A DNA stretch of 64,000 nt. It comes from Lepturacanthus savala. Its lineage: Eukaryota; Chordata; Actinopteri; Scombriformes; Trichiuridae. The stretch spans positions 22,053,575 to 22,117,574 of the forward strand of contig CM060466.1 of NCBI GenBank assembly GCA_030544235.1. The letters run 5' to 3'. Positions within the stretch are counted from its first letter, which is position 1, and the number at the start of each line of letters is the position of its first letter. The translations under genes and the position numbers were made by a program. Of this stretch, positions 46,901 to 60,200 are shown in pieces. The notes beneath the pieces are model-generated. The model did no database searches, was not told the origin of the DNA, and worked only from the letters and a program-made list of their open reading frames with translations.

Positions 46901-47564
46901 CAGAAGTTGATTTGACGTTTCACATGACTCCATGTCAAGCTCGCTGTCCTCTGTCTGGTTATGCTTTTAGGGAAAAAAAACTGATGTATTGTTGCACAGG
47001 AACTGTTAAAAAGCCAGCGATAAAGTTTGATTTAGGATTTAAGAGGTGCCAGACTGCTGCCTTTTCTCTACGGCAGGCCTTGCAACGACTTAAACAGTGC
47101 TTGTGCTACCATTCATCATGGCAAAATGGCAAACGCTGTGCAAATCAACTGGCATAAAATGTCCATGCTTCTTCTCAGCTCAGTGAATCAGGGCCTATTG
47201 TGGAGCTATGAACGTGGCTGCCAACAATAAGACATGATGACATTGTCCCTTTTTGGAAGGCCTCCCAGTAAGGAGTTCTCTTGAATACTTCTTCAGTGTG
47301 ACATGGAGACAGGCCCGCAACCACCAGCGGAGCCGTAGCAGAGCGAAGTGGAGCGGAGCTGCTGCAGAGCTGCTTTAGAGCCCTGCTGAGACCTGCCAGA
47401 CCCACAGCTTTCCCTGCCAGGGGCCTCGGCTCGCAGTCAGAGTGAGTTACAACCCACACTCCTGACACACACGCTAATACAGAAACGCACATACAGATAG
47501 CTTAAACTTGCACAGTATGTAGGCATGCAGGAGCATGCATAAGTGGAACATACGAATATGTATG
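40906..47564. other. Gene-free stretch with unique-looking sequence
   Basis: No exon or RNA gene is supported. The stretches at about 41300-41480, 41730-41960 and 45330-45540 look neither simple nor repetitive and contain TAAT-type clusters; they are candidates for conserved non-coding elements, judged by appearance only. T-rich and CA-rich short tracts occur near 45617 and 45917. Confidence 0.4.
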
Positions 47565-47566
47565 TA

Positions 47567-48233
47567 CACTACTGTTCAAAGGTTTTCAACTATTTTCCAT
47601 GAAAAGTCACACTTTTATTTACCACCACAAGTTGTAAAATGAATCGAAAATGTTATTACATCAGCCTTCTGACGCAATGAGCAAACAGATTGTATTATTA
47701 GAACACTGGAGTGATAGTTGCTGGAAATGGGCCTCTATACATCTCTGTAGATTTTTTTTTAATTTAACCTTTATTTAACCAGGTAATTAACCCATTGAGA
47801 TCAAGATCTCTTTGATAAGGGTGACCTGGCCAAGAGGTCAGCAGCACACATCACAAAACTTGGTAAAATAACCAACTACACTAAATTAAATACCATATTA
47901 AAAACTAAAGTGTAGCAGAAACACTTTGATGTTGAAGTGCAATACAAGTAAAATTACATTCAAGTGTGGTAGTAAAATATGTTGTTAAAATGCAAGGTGC
48001 AGCAGGTGACAATAACAATTTAAAAACACAGGCACTGTCTGATTGACTCTTTTTGTCCGTTCAATAAAAGTGGAGAGTTCTAAATGGAAAAAGTTCAGCC
48101 ATTTTCATCCACCAAAGACCAGACATTTGCAGCTATAATAGTCTTTTTCCACTGATTATTTTAAAGTTATCTCTCGAAGAGGGTGTTTCTTTCAAAAATA
48201 AGGAAATTTCCCCCAAACTTTTGAATGATAGTG
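47567..48233. mobile_element. Tc1-like non-autonomous element, 667 bp, with TA target site
   Basis: The left end CACTACTGTTCAAAGGTTT and the right end, read in reverse complement CACTATCATTCAAAAGTTT, are inverted copies, each bounded by TA (47565-47566 and 48234-48235), as expected for Tc1/mariner insertion. It has no ORF for a transposase. The segment at 47755-47885 (AACCTTTATTTAACCAGGTA, then TTGAGATCAAGATCTC and GACCTGGCCAAGAGG) is a different, common fish repeat and appears to have inserted into it. Confidence 0.8.
47755..47885. repeat. Interspersed repeat nested in the Tc1-like element
   Basis: Phrases TTAACCTTTATTTAACCAGG, TTGAGATCAAGATCTCTTTG and GACCTGGCCAAGAGGTCAGC match a short repeat I know from many teleost genomes. 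It interrupts the Tc1-like element at 47567-48233. Its exact ends are unclear. Confidence 0.5.
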
Positions 48234-49589
48234 TATGCATGTGCATCACCACCAACCGATACACACACAAACAGATAGATCGAATAATAATACGCTGCTC
48301 GTAAACATGCAGACACATGCAAATGTATGCACATAAGTACCCTATTTACAGTGAGTGTAACAGCAGCAGTGGATAGCAGAAAATGTGTGGAAGGCCACTG
48401 CATGCACAGCTACCTGCAGCTTAAAGTGAGCACATCCTCCTACAGGAGCTCTACCTCGCAGGGTTAGTTTAAGGTCAAGGTCACGCAGCTGCTGGATCAG
48501 CTGGATTGATCTGTCTGGGTAAACATGTAGGGTGGCAATGAGCATGTTTGTGATTAGGGGCTTAGCAGAAGTGTGTGTGAGTGATGAACTGAGAGAAAAA
48601 AAGATTCAGTATGAGAGAGAGAGCGCGACAGAATCAATATGTGGACATATATATCATGTATTAGAGAGCAATGTATTATCAACTGCACAGGTGTGCCAGT
48701 ATGTGCTTTCAAATTGATCTTTTTATTTCTCATGGCTCATGTAGGATCACCTATATCCCGTCTCAATGTGATGACTCGCCGCATATTAGTATATAGAAGG
48801 GAATTGATTCGAACGTGTCGTTTTTTTCACTGAAAAACATTAACCATGACACTCTCAATGATGAAACCTCTTAATGTGTTAATGTGTCAACCCTGTAAAA
48901 TGGTGATTTCCATGTTTATTTTACACTTTAGCTACATGTTTACATGTTTTTCCTATTAGTTTGCAATATTCCATGGTGTCACACCCTTGCAAAAGTAATT
49001 TAATTTTCAAATAAAATTGAATTTTATGACGGGGCTGTTTTTCTGAGCTCATATAAAGTTAATATTGTGGAGGTACGGCCAGTGTTTGGAACCTTATTCA
49101 CAAAGATGAATGAATTGTATTGTACATAATACTGCAGACCATAATACTGCTTAATTGAGGAAATGACCTCAACGTCTCCCCAAAGGTTGTTTGTTTGGAT
49201 TTTCGATCACTAACTTTGCCGCTGAAATCGTTGGCTGGACTGGTCCTTTAGTCCAACATTCTCAAGTGGTAAGTAGTAGTATGGATAATATACAGTTAAA
49301 TGAGGGCAAGTAATACACAAAAATGGCTATGTTCAGATACTAAAATTTATCGGAATGAGGAAACCTTGAATGAGTGATATCAAAGATGTGAGCTTCGTTC
49401 TGGGCTTCTCTTGCAGTTTCAAGTGAATGCTCACTCTTTATTTCCCAATTAATTGATTAGTAATTTGGTCTAAAAATGTCAGGAAATTGTGAAATATGTC
49501 AGTCATAATGATCCCAGTGTCCAAGATTACAACCAATTATGCTATACCAAGTACTTTATTTTCTTCAGCAAAGCATTTCTAATCAAATT

Positions 49590-49593
<4 letters not shown>

Positions 49594-49622
<29 letters not shown>
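49594..49622. repeat. Poly-T run
   Basis: An uninterrupted run of 29 T. On the other strand it could be the A tail of a retrotransposed element, but I recognise no element body beside it. Confidence 0.9.
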
Positions 49623-49625
<3 letters not shown>

Positions 49626-50393
49626 TCTGCATAGCTGGTGTCAGCAGGTCATACAGCACAAAATTGATAGCAGCATGCGCCATATGCATCTACTCCAGCT
49701 CCATCCATACACGCATTATAGTGTTAAATTGTTTGTCCTCCCCACTGTCCATGTCTGTTGTCGGATGCTTCGGAAGACAAAAGCAGTAAAAAAAAAAAAA
49801 GCAGAAACTTGCAGATGTTGGATTGCCATATTTTATTTCCGTCAATGTGACGTACACCTCAGACAGCCAAAAAGTGTCCAGTGTAACTGGGATTCACTTT
49901 CAAATGTGATAATAGGGACCCGAATTATTTAATGCAGCGACCTCACTTATACAATGTGGTTGCTTCATAAGCTCGATCAGTTCATAAACATATTTATCAC
50001 ACACATGAGGGCCATCTTTATTCTGGCTGTAAGAATTTATCCCACGGCAGCACTATACTGTGTGTGTATGGGTAGATATAGAGCTTGTGTCTAAATTAAT
50101 CTCAGGAATGTTGATGTGGTCCAGAGTTTAACAGAATGAGGCGTGGGTGCTGAGTAAGAGTCCCCCAGAGCAGAGTTAAAGTCTTAAAGTACTAAAAAGG
50201 CCCGACCCTACACACCCACTCCAAGGGACGATCCACGTCTCTTCCAGCCCAGCACATGCCTTCATGCTTCCGCTATGCAGCAGAGACAATAAAAAAAACC
50301 TGAACTTAAACAGCGAGCATACGTTTCTCAAATTAAGATGAGCACAAAATGTACCCAGCCACAGATGTTGACGCCTTTTCACTCGCCAGCAAA

Positions 50394-50396
<3 letters not shown>

Positions 50397-50438
<42 letters not shown>
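50397..50438. repeat. (CA)n microsatellite
   Basis: About 21 uninterrupted CA units, likely polymorphic. Confidence 0.95.
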
Positions 50439-50440
<2 letters not shown>

Positions 50441-52935
50441 AACGAAACACATCCCTGTTGTCTTGTGTTGCTCGTCACGCAATGAGGAGCACATGACTTA
50501 AATCGGGCGTGGTGCATGACCTCTTATCGGACAAAAGCGTCCTACAGAGAGATCCGAGATGGGGTGATGGGGCGGGGGGGGCTGTGCCTCCCTGGCTGTC
50601 ATGTCTGTCGGCAGTCATGAGGTCTCCATCCCGTTTTCCATGCTGTGTCTCGTGGTTCAAAGACCATAGAATGTTTGAGCTAAAAAATCCCCTGCTTTTA
50701 AAAACATCAACATAAATCAGCTGCTTCGCCCTGAGGAGCGCGCCATTAACCGAGGCGAAGAGGCGATTAAGGCTTCTTCTTTAAAAAAAAAAAGAATGAA
50801 GCCTTTGACGACTTTTTTTTTTTTTTCTTTTTGTCGCATCCCAAAAAGATGCCTCACCTAGAGGGCCCAATGTCTCTCATTGAGAGAATGGTTGGTTTGT
50901 CTTTCATGCAATTACCCTAAAGCCTTTGCATGCTGCTACACTCAACTGGCACTAAATGCAAATATTCCAATGGTTTCCTGTTCTGTTTGAACGTCTGATC
51001 TTTTTTTGTGTCTTGCTGATTAACTTGTGTCATAATGATGTTAATATCTGTGTATCAGAGTAGTAGGTTGTGTGTCTCATAGCTTATGTACCCTATCACC
51101 ATGTGACAGGGGCTAATGTTACAGCTTTACTGAGGTACTCACTAAAACCCCTGCAACACTTTTAGAGCCCATTCAGGTTAATGCTTAAGAAAATACCGTA
51201 TATTTTTATGTTGCACTGTAGGTTTCATAGGCAGGTAGTTAAAATGGCTAATAAAGCAAACTGTTCCACAACCGGGGCAAGGTATCTTTTAGAGAATAGG
51301 GAGGTGAGGCAGGGGGTTATAAAAGTTTACTACGGAACATCCTGTCAGAATGTTCTCTTTTTGATTTGGTTGATAGCTGGAACAGGAACGGAGCAGAAAT
51401 GCAAGGATATGTGTGTGTGTTTGTATGTGTGTGTCTGTGTAAAAGCCGGTCGTGCCATCACAAGGTATCGTCATTGAGAGGCAATGCCCCCAGGCAGCTG
51501 GCCGCAGTCCACCCAGGGCACTTTATATTAGAGTAGTGTTCACTAACACAAGGTTACAGGGTTCATCTGCAGTCGAGATATGAAAAGAGCCAATTGTCTG
51601 GTGGAGTGCTGATGGCTGCATGAAATCAGGCCCTATATGTGACCATGGATAATTGTGGAGTGAATCGAAGGACCAGAAGGATGGATTGAGGCATATGTAG
51701 GCAGATGCAAAGATAGACGGCTGTGCCTTTGAGCAATGGCTGCTTTGAAGAATAAATTACTTCATAAATGTGGAGTATGTGGTGTTTAATGATTGATTGG
51801 ACTAAATGATGGTTTGTAAAATGCTTGATTCCTGCATTATGTACTCTAATCATGTGTAATATGTTCAATAAAGTGTCTGTTCAAAATAAAATTAACTGTT
51901 TCATTGTCTTTGTGTAGAAAAAGTGTATTATGTAATGCATCTTTTCTTTTTCTAATTTAAGGGAAAAGGGTATGGTTAATGTAAAAGTACATTATTCTTT
52001 AGGACAAATTTGGAAACATTTACATTTTAAAGTTCCCTCCACTTTTTGTTCTTCCTATATTTGAATGTTTGAGCTTCATTATATAGAATGATGTATGTAA
52101 AGACACCGGAGGGCTGTTTGCATCTCCTTTTCCTGAGAATGTGAAAAGTTTTGAAAATCAGATTTTAAAGGGCGGGCTTTGTGATATCACAAATAGTCTC
52201 TAAGCCAATCCTGGCCCAACATTCAAATGGAAACCTGAAGCTTCCACTGCACAAACACTGAGAAGGAACTTTATTGTGTCCAGCAGTTAAACCTAATTAT
52301 TTGCATATTTATAGATTCTGGAGTTTTCGGTGAGGGAGAAATAGATGCAATTTGATGGATTTTTAAAATAACAAACTATTTTTGTGTGAAAAAAACATAT
52401 CTGACAAAAATTATTATTTAATGTAAGCTATTTTATTTAACTTTTGAAACATGTCTGGAGGGGATTTATTAATGTCAACAAATTACATGAAAAGACCAAG
52501 ATGATGAATTGATTTGACAACTAGTGTGGTCAGTGCAGCCAAAGCAAACACACATGGCTTATTCCTCTGCTCTATGGATCACAAACATCAGTGAGCCACA
52601 CTGCAAGTATGCCATGTTACTTCATTACAATGAACATGGGCACTGAAGTTTATTTTTAATGTGTCCCACATACACCGTGCTGGTGCTGTAAATACTTACC
52701 AGTGAACCAAATCCACAAATGAACAGTTTCTGATAAACATACGATTTAGTAATGTTTGAGGAGCATTTACTAAAAAAGAAAGTGTCTGGCTCTTAGGAAT
52801 GCATTTAAACTTACTATAAAAACTATATATTCATGAGCTGTTTAAATATTAGTAGCAGAAATGAACAGACCACAGGTTAAAAGCAACAGGCAGTATTGAA
52901 CAAACGCATTATAGGTCGCAAGCCTTATCCTTCAA

Positions 52936-53260
52936 AGGTCCCCTATCATTTAAAGTGAGATTTTATATGCTTTTGATTGTAAGAAAGTCTAGTTGATGCA
53001 TAAATAGAAATACTGGCCCATGTTTCAACAACTTTCAATCCAGACAAATTCAAGACTTCCGTGAAGTTGTGACATCAGAACTATACATTCACTGCCCACC
53101 CCTCCTATTCACAGCCATTCAAATCAGCCAGAGGCTCGTTATTAATATTGATGAGACAGACACAAAACAACCTGGTCTTTAGTGCTTTAGGTAGAAGCTT
53201 GAGAAAAAAACTACTATATTGAGCTATTGTTTGGTTCTTATAAAACATATCTTGTTAGGG
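52936..53260. repeat. Interspersed teleost repeat
   Basis: AGGTCCCCTATCATTTAAAG, then GTTGTGACATCAGAACTATA and CATTCACTGCCCACCC match a repeat family that I recall from percomorph genomes. Parts of the same family seem present at 62680-62950. The element's ends are not defined. Confidence 0.45.
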
Positions 53261-56200
53261 ATAAAAAAAACAAAACAAAAAAAAACAGGAAAGTTATACA
53301 AAATGGGGAATGTGTTTGACAGCCAGTGATTATAAAAAAGGCATATCTGACAGGTCATGTAACCACCTCACCTGTGTGAGTGGTCGTTATCCACGTTAAC
53401 TGCTCTGACAATAAAAGCTCAGAGGAGGCAAAAATGGGTATAACCGGTGTTTTTTATTATTATTATTTTAATAAATACAGTTACAAAAAAAGTGTTATTC
53501 ATTGTTTTTGCTGGAGCGTGGGTGACATTTAGCCTTTAGTTATTGGTTTACAATGAACAGTAACAAATATATTTTCTTTTTTTCCATGTTAAAAATGCTG
53601 AGAGAGCAACTAAAGGACCTTGCAAGCACATTTGAGGTGAAACACTGGAAGGTTTTTTAGTGACGAAAAAAAGCAGGTTATCAGACTTCAACCGCTGTGT
53701 AAAACTGAGTAGTAGAGGGGCTCCATTCTCTATTCAAAGTGACAACTCAATAGTCAGTCCCCATAACCCAGTGGGTAGAAGAAATGTGTAAATGATCTAA
53801 CTAACCTTGTTTAGTTCAGCCTCTTTGAAGATCTGACGGTGTCTTTCTCTCTCTCTCTCTTACACACACACACATACGATAATGAGTCAGTCATTCCTTG
53901 CATATAAAATGCTCTTTCACAAAAAAAGGTTTGATAAGCTAGGCCACTGTGCTGGAAAATCTTGGGTATGTCACATGCTGCTGTTATTCAGTCGAACAGT
54001 TTCACTTCTTTTCAAAAAAAACCTCTTTTCTCTGAGTGGAAGTAGAATGACAGATATACCGTGACTTTAATCTGCTTTAAAACAGATCCTCTTTAATCCC
54101 AGCCTTTTTCGGTATACCTTATCTGGTGTGTGTGTTGATATCACTGTTAGTCACGTCTGAAGAATCCGTGGCGAGTGTGTGTGTGTGAGTTTTGTTCACG
54201 AGGCACAGTTCGGCAAACCACAAAAATGCTCCAGATCCAAATCCAACCAAATTAATAACTGCTCTGAACATAAGAAATGCGTAACTAGACGAAAATGTCT
54301 AGAGAATGAATGAAAATGAAACAGAGATTAAATAAAGTGCCAATGGACTGAGTAGGATCTCAGAAGGGTTCATCCTGACTTTTTCAGAATTTCAATAGCC
54401 TGCTTCTTAATCTGTAGCTGTTGACTGCCGTTTTAAGTGATTCTTACGTATTTCTCTGTATGAAACATCATGATGTGGAAATGAAATTGAAGAAAAAGGA
54501 GGAAAAAATTGAAACTATCCTACTTGTTTAGTTAAAATGGAATGGCATGGAACATCTGAAAAGCAGTTAAACTGTAAGCGGCTGGTGTTGCGCCCCGCCC
54601 TGGAACTGCATTATGTAGCCCATTCATAAAGCCTGATAGCCCAGCCCTGCTGCTGCATCCTGAGGCCTAAGCACAATGCCTATGAGCCTGACCCAGGAGC
54701 TGCTTCAAGAGGAGGCCTGGTCATGCAGCCTGCGATCCACACCCTGGAGCTGCATCGGAGGAACTGCTTGCATACTCCATTGGGACCCGGCTAGGATTTG
54801 CAAACATGCAGACACGCCTTATTTGTGCTGCATTTCTTCCAGATACTGAGGAGACATGCACAGATAATAAAGCCATAGGCGCAAAGCCAGATAAACTCAC
54901 ACCTTCTAACTTTGAATAGAGCTCTTCATATCCTACATTGAAAACAGCCGTTGTTAATAACTAAGGCTACAAGGCTAAAATGTCGGCAGTAACTTGTGTG
55001 TTTATTATCAGTAAATACACACAGCTGTTAGCGTCCAGTGTAGCGAGTGAACAATGCTGGCAGCTCCACACCTTCAGCACAAGGGACACATTAAGAGAAA
55101 TAGTAGGAGGAACTGGCCCACTCATTCAGAGCGGTCCCTAGCGTGTGTGTTTGTGTGTAATGTAAAATGTCCTAATCTAGAGTAAGATGTCATTATTGCA
55201 AATCACAGGGATTGCAACATGTCCACAAAGTTTAAACATACACATGTAAGATGAATCATATGAACTAAAAAGATCCATTGGAAGCCAGTACAGTTGGCTT
55301 TTTGATTTCTTTGCATGAGGAGCATCAAAGCTTCTCAGAAAATCTCACACTTTTCTCACATTTTTGAAGATCTTTTGCGTGGGCCTAGTTTCTCAACTGA
55401 GCAAAAACATTGTCTGGAGCTCCAGCGAGGCGCCTGAGAGAGCTCTGAAAAACTACATTGAGTTGAATTTTTGTCCTTAAAATTGTTAATATATTATGTT
55501 AGGTGTGTCCAAACTTCAAATAAAACCCAGAAAAGTTCATAAGACCCTACGGAGGGGCCTGACCCCTAGGTTCAGAACCACTGGACTAGTTATCTAACTG
55601 TATAAGTATTTAAAGTAACATGCCTCTTACACACTGATACTTCAGAATGAATAATTTGATGACGTCATATTAATATACCAAACCACTACTTTTAATGCAA
55701 CACTTTAACTACATCAAACACTCTTTTACTTCAAACGGACTTCTACTTCTAGTGAATTATTTTTACTTTTTTGTATTGGTAGAATTAGTTACTTAAAGGA
55801 CCTGATCATTAATCAAAAGCTTAACCCTTAAACCCTTAAAGTGTCATACCTGCATGTGTTCTTACTTGCATTTCTCACACAATCCCACACAGATAAATGA
55901 TGATTCTGATCAAAATGGAGAGATGCCACATTCATTTGCTGGCATGCTCAACCTGTTGATCAGCCTGAAGACATATTTCATAAAAGGCCATTCGAGTTAA
56001 AGGAAGCACCGAACGCAGGTGGTTTGGTTAGCGTAATGAATAATTTACATACTGTCAAAAATACTGTCAAACAATCAAATATGTGCTAACGACACGTGCA
56101 GGTTTGTGCAAATCAACGAGTACACTGACATCACCATCCTCTATTTCTGCAGTAAACAAAATGTGCTGCTTTGCCTTCATAAAAGCGATATGTTGATAAT

Positions 56201-57209
56201 GATGTGAAAGGCTGAACTGACGAGCTGTTGCCAGAGAATGAACCTCAGCGTCTGTCTTCGTTTTGCAAGCGTATGAAATCTCCGATTTCAGCAGCAATCC
56301 CTATGGCCTACAGCGACACACGACCCCGACACTTGCACTTGGTCACTGGTGTGGTTGGCTGTGAGCACACACGCATCCGTACACACACACACACACACAC
56401 ACGGAGACATATTGCACACATGCATATACAGGAGGACCCCCAACTCCCTTTTCACCCAGAGAACACTCACTCTTCGCAATCCCTCTTCTTTTTTTTTTCC
56501 AAAAGGCTGTCGCGAGTAGCAGACGGTTTTGCCATCTCTCTCCCAAAATAGCCCCCCCTTAGCACAGCCAGGTCAGATGGTTTTGAAACATCCATGTCAA
56601 ACGGTGCTGGACTGCAGGGGTGGAGGGGGCACGGGTGTGTGACCACCTCTTGGAGAGCTCCAGAGAGGTGGCCGTGGGTAGGCCTCAAGTGGAGATTTCT
56701 TTCACACTTGGGTGACAATTAGTGCTGGGGAACAAGGGAGGGGATTCTACAAAACAAGACTGGGTTATAACCTAGTATATGTCTGGACCATATGAATGGG
56801 TTGAAGACATATGCTTAGACCTGTTTGTATAAATGTAATATAGGATGGTAACTTCAAGAATTTCAATTTCTGAATGTAAAATGTGGTTAAAAATAATGAC
56901 CAAATGAATGACATATTGTTCATTGCAGGAGAAATTGATATGTACTATAAGTTGAGAAATATGTAATGCTAATTGACATATTAAGTATAGAACTTTGGGA
57001 GACAGGAACACTATATTCCTGTATGAAATGTTCATATTAATAAAGCAGCCTGTGACAGCCAAATAACTGATTAATTTTTTAATCAAATTTCCATTAACAT
57101 TAACAAACAAAATTTCTGTATGTGATATTTATATTATTCCATAAAAAGTGTAGTGTGCGTGTAGTTGTGCTAATATAGAAGGATTAAACACATAAATGTA
57201 TTACATAAT

Positions 57210-57213
<4 letters not shown>
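53261..57213. other. Gene-free stretch
   Basis: No exon supported. Fragments of the AGTACTT-rich repeat occur at about 55600-55795. At about 54590-54760 a degenerate tandem pattern repeats CTGGAGCTGCAT-like units (at 54600, 54645, 54697 and 54741). A (CA)n-like tract lies at 56382-56401. Confidence 0.4.

Positions 57214-57285
<72 letters not shown>
57214..57285. repeat. (AT)n microsatellite
   Basis: About 36 uninterrupted AT units. It can form a cruciform and is probably highly variable; assembly length may be inexact. Confidence 0.95.
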
Positions 57286-57288
<3 letters not shown>

Positions 57289-60200
57289 ACATGCTATCTG
57301 GATCTTTTAGTTGAAAAGCAGCCTGTCTAAATGTTTTGAGTTTATATGTTTGGGGACATCAAGGGAGGAAAGGAAGGGACATAAGAGCCTCTTGTTTTTT
57401 TTCTTTTGCTCGAGCAGCCCACATAGCAACTGGCCTGCCGACCTGCCTCCCGATGGCCTGTCCAAATCTGCCTGGGGATGATGATGGACGCTGACCGGCC
57501 ATTCCTCGCAGAAGGCTCGCTGCAAGCAGCTGAGCTGACCCGGCTGGCACCCGGCCGGTGGTTCTTTCCACCTCTGAAAACGGTGGGAGAAACTTCAAAA
57601 ATGTATTTGGATTAAGTGACCACGTATCAGGAATATAAACGTTTAGTTTCTTTGTCTAAAAAATATTTAAACTCAATAATGTCCCTAGCCAAAAACTGCT
57701 GTTGTGTGCCTATGTGTTTGCAAGCAACAGGTGGCATTCATTTAGATTCTAACAACTTAATGGAGAGATATTAGTATAGTAGATGTAGGCACAGGTGAGT
57801 GCTCAGAGCTCTTGATCGGATTTTGTGGTGAGCAAGAAATTTGCAGTAATTTAAAATAACGGATATTACTTACACAAATGCAAGGGGAAAAAATGTCGGA
57901 AAAGTTTTCTCTTGAAGCGCCATGACTTCTAAAGAAACACAGGCAAACAGTGGTTTCTAAGAAACATGACTCGGAAATAATTCCCGTTGATTTCATGCAC
58001 GTTTTCGCCAAGTAAATCAGAACCATGACAGAAGTGACCGTCAACTCGATGGGATTTTGCAGACAAATTTATCATGCAGCAGCGAGCAATATTATGCACC
58101 ATCTGGTTCAACTGTCTTATCCAAGGAACTCGCGGTCCTTCTAGCGCAAACTATCTGTAGTAGAATTTGACTTAAAGTTCAAACGAGGTGGAGCTGGGCA
58201 AACCAGAAGATAAATCAAATCTTAACTGTGTGTGTCTCTTTCGCAGCTTATTGATTTATCAGAGAAGTAGGCCGAAGCTTGACATAACAAGCGAACACGC
58301 AGTCCCCTAATGACTTAACCACATCAACTCTTTCTCTTCTGTGCTGTTCACCCTCCCTCCATCTCTCCCTCCAGGCAACAACTGTAGCTAGAACACGGTG
58401 AGTCACATTGGAACAAAAAGCCCCATTCAACACACACACACGCATGCATGTGCACGCTTGCGCACACACACTCTCCTGATCAACCAAAGCCAGTTTAACT
58501 CTCAATACAAACTCCTTCTCCCTCCAGTACCCATCCCCCCTTTCCCAATCTCCAAGCAGAACCAGATCGCCATGGCTGCGGCAAGAACAGATTAAGCCAA
58601 TCCAGTTGCCGAGCGTGGATAAAGTCACCATTTTGGGGCTGCTCCCAGAAACCCATCAGGAGCCAAACCTCCCAAGGTCTTCCCACCACATCACACACCC
58701 TGTTGCTTCGGTGTGTGTGTGTGTGTGTGTGAGTGAAGCAGAGGGGTAAAAAAAAAACAGGATTAAAAGATAAAAACCATACGAGCAAACCAAATCTATT
58801 TTGAAGTACCATGACTTCCTTCCTCAAATAAGGCCTGGGTTACTTGTTGTCCCACATGACACATCATCATGCTCCCTTGCTGGCATTTTCACAGGACATG
58901 ATTCTGGTTAATGGTGATTTATTCATTTTTTTTGGCTTACTTTTTCACAAAGTTGAGAAATATATGGTATTCAGTGGTCAGACATTGTCAACAAAGGGCA
59001 TCTTGAGATTTTCCCATTTGTTTATTAGGCAACATTCGATTAGCAATCCCCAAATGATTTTCTGATGTCTGGGTTTGTTTCCTCTTTTACTCTTTATTGC
59101 ATGTTATCCTGAGCTGACCTCGGTGCAACCAACTGAATATTACAAACAGGACATATCGGTTCCTCTGCCTCTTTACTTGAGAAAAACTATAGTACATTGA
59201 AGTTAACATAAATGTATAATCAGCATTTATCAAGTATTTATCATTTAAAATGGCCTATTTATTATTATTTATTAAGTATCACGGTACATTATAATTATTA
59301 TAATACTATTGATTAATTAAATTTAAATATGATTTTTAGTGTTGTAGTTGGTCAAGGTCGCAGTGAGAAAATAACACAATTCCTCTGAAATTAACAAACT
59401 AAAGACTAGAGGTATAACAACGTAAAATGGAAAATACTTGTTAAATACAAATGACTTATAACTATACTCAAGTTCAATATTTGATTAAATCTGCTGTCAT
59501 AAATCTGCTAAATCACTGATTAATATACATGCTAGGGGATTCAAGTTTAGTCTGCATTTCATATAAAAAGCAACTGAAGATCTAGGAAGTTTAAAGGATA
59601 AAAGATCAGGCGTGACTTCTGGTTTGACAATGGAGCAACTGAAACTGTTAATGAGGAACTAGGTGAAAGAATTATTTGAGATTATGGAGGTGTGCACTGT
59701 GCTAACCCATATCCTGCCTTGAAGAGACTTTCAGGAGCTCCTCTGCTACCTGTAACATGGAAGCATTATCAGTATGTTCTCTACGCATTGTGCCAGTATT
59801 CACACTAGCGGTCGACATAGGAGAGATCTCTCTGCGGGTCACAGAGTTTGAGTCACACACTTGTGTGGATGCCATGTATAGACTGTGATAATAAGTTCGG
59901 AGCGAGGCTCAAAGCGCCATGGCCTTTCTGATCTCATGATGGCTCAAAACATTTCTGGCCACATTTTAACAAGTAGGAGTTGAAAGCATTTTTTATTTAT
60001 TTTTTTTATGTATTACCGAAATTTTTAAGGGGCTACTTTTGGAGGGTGTACATTATGATGAGCTTGTACAGAATTCAATCAAATGCAAGTAAATTTATGA
60101 TATGACAAGGAGCATGTATAATATCTTAAATTATTAATATCATATGCCCCTTCAACAGGATTACTATACACTTCACTTTTAACATACTTTTTCCAGAATT

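Larger units (their letters stand above)
48236..52935. other. Gene-free stretch with microsatellites
   Basis: No gene supported. It contains a poly-T run at 49594-49622, a (CA)n of about 21 units at 50397-50438, and a GT-rich stretch near 51410-51440. The sequence around 50870-51000 (TGCAATTACCCTAAAGCC, ATGCAAATATTCC) looks unique and could be a conserved non-coding element. Confidence 0.45.
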
